The position numbers were made by a program, and so were the translations under genes. This document shows, piece after piece, positions 6,301-9,122 of a DNA stretch of 9,122 bases (positions are counted from its first letter, which is position 1; each line of letters opens with the position of its first letter). The stretch spans positions 1 to 9,122 of the forward strand of contig NZBB01000010.1 in NCBI GenBank assembly GCA_002686295.1. Reading direction: 5' to 3'. The notes beneath the pieces were generated by a model, which saw only the letters and a list, made by a program, of their open reading frames with translations, was not told the origin of the DNA and searched no databases. The DNA is from Candidatus Woesearchaeota archaeon. GTDB taxonomy: Archaea > Nanobdellota > Nanobdellia > Woesearchaeales > GCA-2686295.

Positions 6301-9121
6301 CTAATTCGGGTTTTGCGTTTAATCTATCAAGAGTTATCATAGCGTCACTTATTGTGCCTATATCATTACTTTTTAACGCAAAGTTTTTAATCTTGTTTTT
6401 TACAGGTTTCGAAGAAGCAATTTTTTTAAATTTGGATTTGCGATCATAACTATCCTCATTATTTTTTAGCCAAAATGTAGCCCTCTGAATTGCTTGCATA
6501 TTCTCGCTTTCCAAAATAATTTCCTCCAATACAGAATTTTCATGTGCAAGATGGTCAATAACTCTCTCAATTTCCCACTTATCATTGCTATTTAGGGCAA
6601 TTTCTTTTAGTTCAGAGTTTGCCTTTAATGTCTTAAGAGCATCAAGAGCACTAATTCTAGCATTGCTATCATCGTTATTTGATGCAATTTCCTTTAGTCG
6701 ATCCTTTACAGGTTGAGATAATTTGATTTCATCTAATACCTCCCAACTTCCTGTATTGGAATAAAGTCTGTAAATAGCTTCTGAAATTGCCCATATATTA
6801 TTGCTTTTTAGAGCAATTTCTTTAAGTTCAATTTTTGCATTTAATTTTTGGAGAGCAGAAACAGCACCTCTAATTGTGCCAGAATTATCGCTTGATAAGG
6901 CAATTTCTTTGTATTTATTTATTTCTTTTTGTTTTTCTGTTGTCTGCTCGATATATGTCTGCAATTTTGCTTTAGTTTCTGCACTAATTCTGACATCCTT
7001 AGAAAACTCCCTTGCAGTAAGAGCTCCGAAAGTATGGGCTTTATTGGATTCAAAATTTATATCTTCATCATAAGTAATTGTATAGAATGCTGCTCCAAGC
7101 TCATGGGCTGCGTATGTTTTTTGTATTAAATCCCGGGCTTTATTTTCTATTATTTTATCTTTGTTTGTTATTCTTAAGAAAGAAGTGATTTTCTGCCAAA
7201 ACGAAAGACTATTATCCTGGAATACAACATCATTTTTAATTAAATTAACTGCATCAGAAGGAATTGATGTGAATATGGTTATTTTTTTGCTTTCCTTGTC
7301 AATTTTATAATTTGCTGATGTAGTGTCAATTGAATCTGTGTCTGTGGTCTCTATCTTTATGTCATAATATTCAGTTCCTATCCGCAACTTGAAAGTTCCT
7401 GCAAGCATGCCCTTGAATTCTTTGTTAATCCTGTCAGTCAGCCTTACAGTATTTCCCATATTTACTCTGAAATCATCTATTTTTACTATTCCTTCTCCGA
7501 AGAAGCTTATTGCTGGTGGTTCTGTGACTGTATCTGTTGTTGGTTCTATTTGTTCTTCTTTCTGTTCAACAACTAATTTCTCTTTTCCAATTTCATGCAA
7601 ACCTTCACTTATTTCCTGCAATGAATATACGTGTTGCCCCTCAGACATTTTTTGTTGATATAAATCTAATAATGATTCTTCTCGACCAGATAATTCTCTA
7701 TTGATTAGCAAAGGATGGAAGTCATTTGAATTTTCAATTCCAAAATTTACCTTAGCCCAATTTCCCAGCCGTTCAGTACCTTCATTTAAATTTCCAGCAA
7801 AATTTCCAAGCGGTACAGTTAAAGTGTATAAATTATATTGAAATTCAATGACATACTCCCTCTTTTTTAGAGGTTCCATATTATTAAACTCATCAATTGA
7901 AAAAATTGACAGTAACATATCATCAGTAAATCTTTGGTCTGCGTTGATTAAATTAATTGTATCTTCTGATAAATATCTCTTAATTTGGTTAATATTTTCA
8001 AGTTTTTCTGGCACTCTTACTTTATCAACAATCCCAGCAAGATAATCTCTCATATTTTCTATAGTTTGTCTTTTAGCACTAATAAAATTAATTTTTTCTT
8101 CATTAGTTAGCTCATCTCCAAATTGATCTTCTACAAAGGTTTCAAGATTCTTTTCAAATTTATCTAAGTCTTTCAATTGTTCATCAAATTGTTCTACTCC
8201 CTTTGAAACATCTACCATACCAAAATAAGCAAATCTAGTTGCCCAATCAAATAAACTCATAGGTTGTCCGCCAGCAAAGTCAATAAAAAATAATTCGTTA
8301 TTGCTTGCCAGTAAATTTCTACTGCCTAAATCAATATTGGTTATAACATCATTGTCATTCTTAGAAATTACATTTGAAAGTAAGAATGGAACCAAGGAAT
8401 CTCTAAAATCCTGCTGAAAGATTTTTAGGTCTTCATCATTAATGATTCTTGAATCAACAATGTATTCGCTTAAAATATATTCCGTACCGTCATATTCACT
8501 TTTTTTAATTAAAGGAGAATTAAATCCCATTTTTTTCATAAAAGATGTGCCAAATAGCTCGTTTAGATATGCTCTCTTACTATATGGCTTTGAGATAAAT
8601 ATTTTTCCGTTCTCATCTACAAACATCTCCATATTACCCCTTCCACCAGCATAAAAATATAATTCCCCATCTTTGATCATTGGTGTATTTTCTATTTCAA
8701 TAGGGAGTCCATATTCATCTAGGGTAATGACATTTAATTCTTCCCAAGTTTTTAAATTTGAAACAAATTTATCCAACTCTTTAAATTCTTTTGAGTTTGG
8801 ATTATTACGTTTTAATTTAGCCAAAATATTGTTAATTTCATCAATTTTTGTTGCTATCTTTGTTTTTGAATCGGATTTTAATACAGCATTTTGATTTTTT
8901 TGGTGTAATTCAATAACTTTTTGTCTTAAACCATAAGTTTCTGGAATTTTTAAAGTAATTAATTGTCCTTCAAATGCTAATATATCGCCTTTATAATTTA
9001 AAACTTCATTTAATATACGTTTTAAATCATTCTCGGTTAAAAACCCAGCACTACTGTCTAAACCTTCAATATATCCTAATGTATCAATAATATCATTCAA
9101 ACTAGTAGCTTGTTTTATTTG
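2..9121 (-). CDS. Giant multidomain protein, internal fragment (3,040 codons, both ends outside window)
   Basis: The minus-strand frame with codons beginning at 9121 is open across the whole window. Spot translations at both ends and in the middle fall in the same phase, so there is no net frameshift. No signal peptide or start can be judged because the N-terminus lies outside, and I saw no hydrophobic stretch long enough for a membrane helix. Domains in order are: kinase-like, FFGEG/HELGAA copy 1, HEAT-like array, an unknown alpha/beta domain, a GIVG-type module, a HESAH metalloprotease-like domain, FFGEG/HELGAA copy 2, and the start of a second HEAT-like array. The product is K/E/I/N-rich and almost free of cysteine: I found only two, adjacent, at 4463-4468. 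The size and mixture of enzyme folds with helical repeats resemble giant proteins of uncultivated bacteria such as Omnitrophota. That assignment is inference. The overall function is unknown. Confidence 0.95.
62..298 (-). repeat. Long HEAT-like unit, copy D (79 residues, second array)
   Basis: This unit begins with NEILNLVISNELTSDS and contains AMKFLQDLNNENPTERVTEY and LNSIPKKKFKERVL, ending at LEEFEA. The N-E-N-P-T-E-R-V-T-E-Y-L-N stretch aligns with the insert of the 74-residue units of the first array, showing that the same special unit type is used in both arrays. Confidence 0.6.
386..964 (-). other. FFGEG/HELGAA domain, copy 2
   Basis: Residues about 2720-2912 repeat the architecture of 6923-7504: FFGEG (950-964), STFKLQGYEVILVE, DSIDIAKANYEID, KKIIVKTSIPS, LLKND, SFLRIINK, ARELIQKTYVMHELGAAIYT (HELGAA at 530-547) and AHTFGA. 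Copy 2 is six codons longer between FFGEG and HELGAA than copy 1. The insert in the first third includes a helix KILKEEISEAYESIIDTTYN. As in copy 1, the second histidine of a HExxH motif is replaced by alanine. A HEAT-like array again follows directly. The two copies arose by internal duplication within this gene or by recruitment of the same module twice. Confidence 0.75.
965..1012 (-). other. Q-rich interdomain linker (copy 2)
   Basis: A short low-complexity stretch KKANTQQQKQEPASTS immediately precedes the second FFGEG motif. It occupies the same place as the E/P/T-rich linker at 7505-7564. Confidence 0.6.
1013..1499 (-). other. HEAT/ARM-like helical region after the protease
   Basis: About 160 residues form successive amphipathic helices: KVMELAKENEDAIKKEIPKL, then MDRIIQIAKLYPS, SMDALSELIWTYKALEALE, KVIDNLILFLENRNPTS, VGKKALSILTKYENKADI. 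The spacing of helix pairs suggests a few divergent HEAT- or ARM-like repeats, different from the SELKEIA-type array. It ends at the Q-rich linker before the second FFGEG motif. Confidence 0.5.
1500..2000 (-). other. Zinc metalloprotease-like domain (gluzincin, HESAH...EEGMAE)
   Basis: Residues about 2375-2541 contain the strand GVYFRFQEKILIRSDLS, then the helix IIQTYLHESAHFIQEKM with the zinc-protease motif HESAH (1841-1855; H2423, E2424, H2427). Twenty-six residues after the second histidine, KLAEEGMAEDFS supplies the expected third ligand, the second Glu of EEGMAE (E2453, codon 1763-1765). This arrangement of HExxH plus a downstream E-G-x-A-E helix is typical of gluzincin (peptidase MA clan) enzymes, where the first Glu activates water and two His plus Glu bind zinc. 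All four residues are present, so activity is plausible. The substrate is unknown. It may process other parts of the giant protein or external targets. HExxH alone occurs by chance, but the matching second motif makes this assignment firm. Confidence 0.75.
2001..2887 (-). other. Long helical region before the protease-like domain, unrecognised
   Basis: About 295 residues are mainly helical and highly charged. They begin with an acidic/serine stretch (VEDASENVESEDKESIEK) and continue with helices such as LNKLQSLLDKLES and IDMYRNAHADMYKLLQ. A more globular portion near 2050-2250 (INSDFNAYTYPIQTAVLN, KKVTLFEYATLIESAQTNYF) has mixed strand/helix character and may be the N-terminal part of the metalloprotease-like domain. 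No known motif is seen. Confidence 0.4.
2888..3127 (-). other. Small helical module ending in GIVG (LSxxQ...AH...GF...GIVG)
   Basis: About 80 residues show a compact motif set: IKEAENLLSRELSSTQKQAI, IDAHNIGEGELGTDGGPARV, FYTEEQIARKTEVLNNAGFT and EIRKLMEAGIVG (GIVG at 2888-2899). The pattern is a helix with L-S-x-x-Q, an Ala-His pair, a Gly/Asp-rich loop, a Tyr-Thr helix start, then AGF and GIVG. I have a memory of similar unnamed segments in large proteins of predatory and other Gram-negative bacteria, but I cannot name a family. Role unknown. It lies between the acidic linker and the protease half of the protein. Confidence 0.5.
3128..3474 (-). other. Charged helical and acidic linker
   Basis: About 115 residues follow the alpha/beta domain. 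A basic helical part (MRIHRLKGKSNIKSEIERKIKKRG) is followed by a helix ELTDGQIKTLEDIVNG. A strongly acidic stretch comes next (VDEFVEEDIDAPLLELNEIEE) and leads into SIDLSQTFTSEENN. The change from basic to acidic suggests a flexible or intramolecular-contact linker. No catalytic motif is seen. Confidence 0.45.
3475..4450 (-). other. Unrecognised alpha/beta domain, possibly phosphoribosyltransferase-like
   Basis: About 325 residues alternate predicted strands and helices. Well-defined strand-loop motifs are KEILVVPNYSYGRFV (about 4229-4282), VKPSRIGSTESHSDNY, YLISAANTDQLF, PQIVMLDGSNSYARGRDARY (4022-4078) and KGYVNFAI. These are followed by a charged, probably coiled-coil helix region (about 3800-3960, with HIQELENRHSKMLEKMESML) and then by GAGMLVINSVFNDGYDDVFV and FKLGPYGVEI. 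Strands ending in VVPN and MLDGSN with glycine/serine loops and nearby arginines suggest a nucleotide- or phosphoribosyl-binding Rossmann-like fold. The similarity to phosphoribosyltransferases is only an impression. It lies between the HEAT-like array and the GIVG module. An active site cannot be assigned. Confidence 0.45.
4451..4801 (-). other. Connecting segment with the only cysteines
   Basis: About 117 residues link the HEAT-like array to the alpha/beta domain. Recognisable strings are LVHIEPKNTGTASLMF, AGIVPTNYLAEIY, EEWKKLYNEI and KYTYETYISVF. The adjacent pair Cys-Cys in DIDCCFSNS (codons 4463-4468) holds the only cysteines I found in the visible protein. The strand-like EPKNTGTASLMF suggests this may already belong to the following alpha/beta domain. 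No family is recognised. Confidence 0.45.
4802..5056 (-). repeat. Long HEAT-like unit, copy C (degenerate, 85 residues)
   Basis: This last unit of the first array starts with VNELIDIAKTSKNEYSR and carries the related but expanded insert KEQNPEYSIAE...DNEGKNFL before a final helix pair ending in AMDLMEDLGD. Its divergence and position suggest a C-terminal cap of the solenoid. Confidence 0.55.
5057..5278 (-). repeat. Long (74-residue) HEAT-like unit, copy B
   Basis: This unit starts with KSQLKEIGLSESTDAFSRA and contains NENNPDQAITNFINT and then LKEIALNSDNSNA. It aligns end to end without gaps with the unit at 5879-6100, including the SES, SR, NExxPD and ITxFxNT positions. Confidence 0.75.
5879..6100 (-). 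repeat. Long (74-residue) HEAT-like unit, copy A
   Basis: This unit starts with IQELYEIALSESAND and ends with AISTLLFLNK. It contains SRTSSIGKL, then NEKKPDESITEFLNT, then a second standard half with FKEIATKSDNSDAI. It is exactly the same length (222 nt) as the unit at 5057-5278. The two start 822 nt (274 codons) apart. Confidence 0.75.
6923..7504 (-). other. FFGEG/HELGAA domain, copy 1
   Basis: Residues about 540-733 begin with SFFGEG (7490-7507) and contain in order: a beta-rich part with GTFKLRIGTEYYDIKIE; DSIDTTSANYKID; KKITIFTSIPS; NLIKND; SFLRITNK; the helix ARDLIQKTYAAHELGAAFYT (HELGAA at 7088-7105); and AHTFGA. The same motif order recurs at 386-964, with about half the residues identical by eye in the second half. 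HELGA resembles the HExxH zinc motif of metallopeptidases, but alanine replaces the second histidine, so a classical zinc site is not expected. Both copies share this change and both keep a later His in AHTFGA. I do not recognise a named family. The domain always precedes a HEAT-like array here, which suggests a cap or adaptor role. Confidence 0.75.
7505..7564 (-). other. E/P/T-rich interdomain linker (copy 1)
   Basis: A short low-complexity stretch rich in Glu, Thr and Pro (IEPTTDTVTEPPAI) directly precedes the first FFGEG motif. A comparable Q/P-rich linker sits at the same point before the second FFGEG motif, so these linkers mark a true domain boundary. Confidence 0.65.
7565..8134 (-). 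other. Helical region after the kinase-like domain, unrecognised
   Basis: About 190 residues of mixed helical sequence follow the kinase-like core. They begin with a charged stretch (LKDLDKFEKNLETFVEDQFG) and continue with helices containing ENINQIKRYL. The aromatic-rich strands EFQYNLYTLTVPLGNFAG come next, then EGTERLGNWAKVNFGIENS. The first part may be the C-lobe of the kinase-like fold. The rest is an unknown small domain that ends where a low-complexity linker begins. Confidence 0.45.
8135..8690 (-). other. Kinase-fold domain (HipA / PI3-4-kinase-like)
   Basis: Residues about 145-330 show the ordered motifs of an atypical kinase fold. A glycine-rich stretch, YFYAGGRGN, is followed by a beta-strand lysine in FISKPY (K178, codon 8588-8590). 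Next comes a helix glutamate in LNELFG (E188, codon 8558-8560). A catalytic-loop motif IDLGSRN follows, in which D264 and N269 are five residues apart, as in HipA and PI3/4-kinases. The metal-binding aspartate comes in FFIDFAGG (D281, codon 8279-8281). The sentence LSEYI before the catalytic loop fits the hinge strand. By family knowledge this fold transfers phosphate from ATP to proteins, lipids or small molecules; the substrate here is unknown. All expected ligands are present, so activity is plausible. It is the first enzyme-like domain visible in the chain. It could also be a related aminoglycoside-phosphotransferase-type domain. Confidence 0.7.
8681..9121 (-). other. N-terminal helical segment of the visible protein
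   Basis: Residues 1-147 of the visible frame look mostly alpha-helical and charged. They include the stretch TKIDEINNILAKLKRNN followed by EFKELDKFVSNLKTWEEL, which could form a short coiled coil or helical hairpin directly before the kinase-like domain. I recognise no family. It could be the end of an upstream repeat array or an N-terminal extension of the kinase-like fold. The right window edge cuts it. Confidence 0.5.
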
Positions 9122-9122
9122 A

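Larger units (their letters stand above)
4802..6922 (-). repeat. Array of short HEAT-like (PBS-lyase-type) helical repeats
   Basis: About 707 residues consist of roughly 17-18 tandem helical units. The core unit is 29 residues (87 nt) and follows the pattern x-S-E-L-K-E-I-A-L-x-S-[DE]-N-x-x-A-I-x-x-A-I-x-x-L-x-x-L-N-A. Examples are the units at 6101-6187 and 6836-6922. Longer units of 42 residues insert a helix of the kind SQPLKDWVKNF (for example 6188-6313 and 6620-6745), and 74-residue units insert NExxPDxxITxFLNT. Two alpha-helices per ~30 residues, with an alternating hydrophobic pattern, match HEAT-like repeats, which normally build curved protein-binding solenoids. Antisense DNA shows the recurrence directly as versions of caatttcttttagttcaga. 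The repeats are divergent, so this is an old array and not a recent tandem expansion. Confidence 0.85.

Noticed and set aside
5000..6900. Periodic short repeats that could suggest a CRISPR array
   Set aside because: The repeats are imperfect, spaced at multiples of three (87, 126, 222 nt) and in frame with a protein repeat. There is no invariant repeat-spacer structure.
7583..7597. HEIGK as a possible zinc-protease motif
   Set aside because: It has Lys in place of the second His, lies next to a low-complexity linker and has no downstream Glu motif.
8678..8680. Methionine codon before the kinase-like domain as a possible gene start
   Set aside because: The frame is open upstream to the window edge with domain-like sequence, and no ribosome binding site is visible before this ATG.
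1..9122. Alternative genetic code or in-frame stop readthrough
   Set aside because: No TAA, TAG or TGA was met in frame in my translation, so no recoding is needed.

Overview
The window lies entirely inside one giant protein-coding gene on the minus strand. The frame whose codons start at position 9121 and run down to position 2 stays open for 3,040 consecutive codons. No start or stop codon delimiting the gene lies inside the window, so the true protein is longer than 3,040 residues at one or both ends. All plus-strand ORFs (longest 135 codons) are antisense shadows of this gene. I see no RNA gene, mobile element, CRISPR array, promoter or terminator. Residue numbers below count from the N-terminal (9121) end of the visible part.

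The DNA is AT-rich (about 30% GC by eye), with frequent ATA and AGA codons, and the product is lysine-, glutamate-, isoleucine- and asparagine-rich. A single enormous modular gene of this kind, carrying enzyme-like domains between helical repeats, suggests an uncultivated lineage known for giant proteins. Candidatus Omnitrophota is my best guess, but this is inference from style and a few remembered motifs, not a proven match. The standard genetic code suffices because none of the three stop codons occurs in frame.

Layout from N- to C-terminus: a helical segment (8681-9121); a protein/lipid-kinase-fold domain of the HipA/PI4K type with its key residues apparently intact (8135-8690); a helical segment and an E/P/T-rich linker (7505-8134); a first FFGEG/HELGAA domain (6923-7504); a long array of short HEAT-like helical repeats (4802-6922); a connecting segment with the only two cysteines (4451-4801); an unrecognised alpha/beta domain, perhaps phosphoribosyltransferase-like (3475-4450); an acidic linker (3128-3474); a small module ending in a GIVG motif (2888-3127); a helical region (2001-2887); a HESAH/EEGMAE zinc-metalloprotease-like domain (1500-2000); further helical repeats (1013-1499); a Q-rich linker (965-1012); a second FFGEG/HELGAA domain (386-964); and the start of a second HEAT-like array that runs off the left edge (2-385).

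The main structural result is that the protein contains a repeated supermodule: linker, FFGEG/HELGAA domain, then HEAT-like array. The two copies start exactly 2,180 codons apart. The first array itself has a higher-order pattern of 29-, 42- and 74-residue units. Kinase-like, protease-like and unknown alpha/beta domains are strung between these scaffolding modules. This reads as a multi-enzyme or effector-like giant protein, but its substrate, location and role cannot be told from this window.
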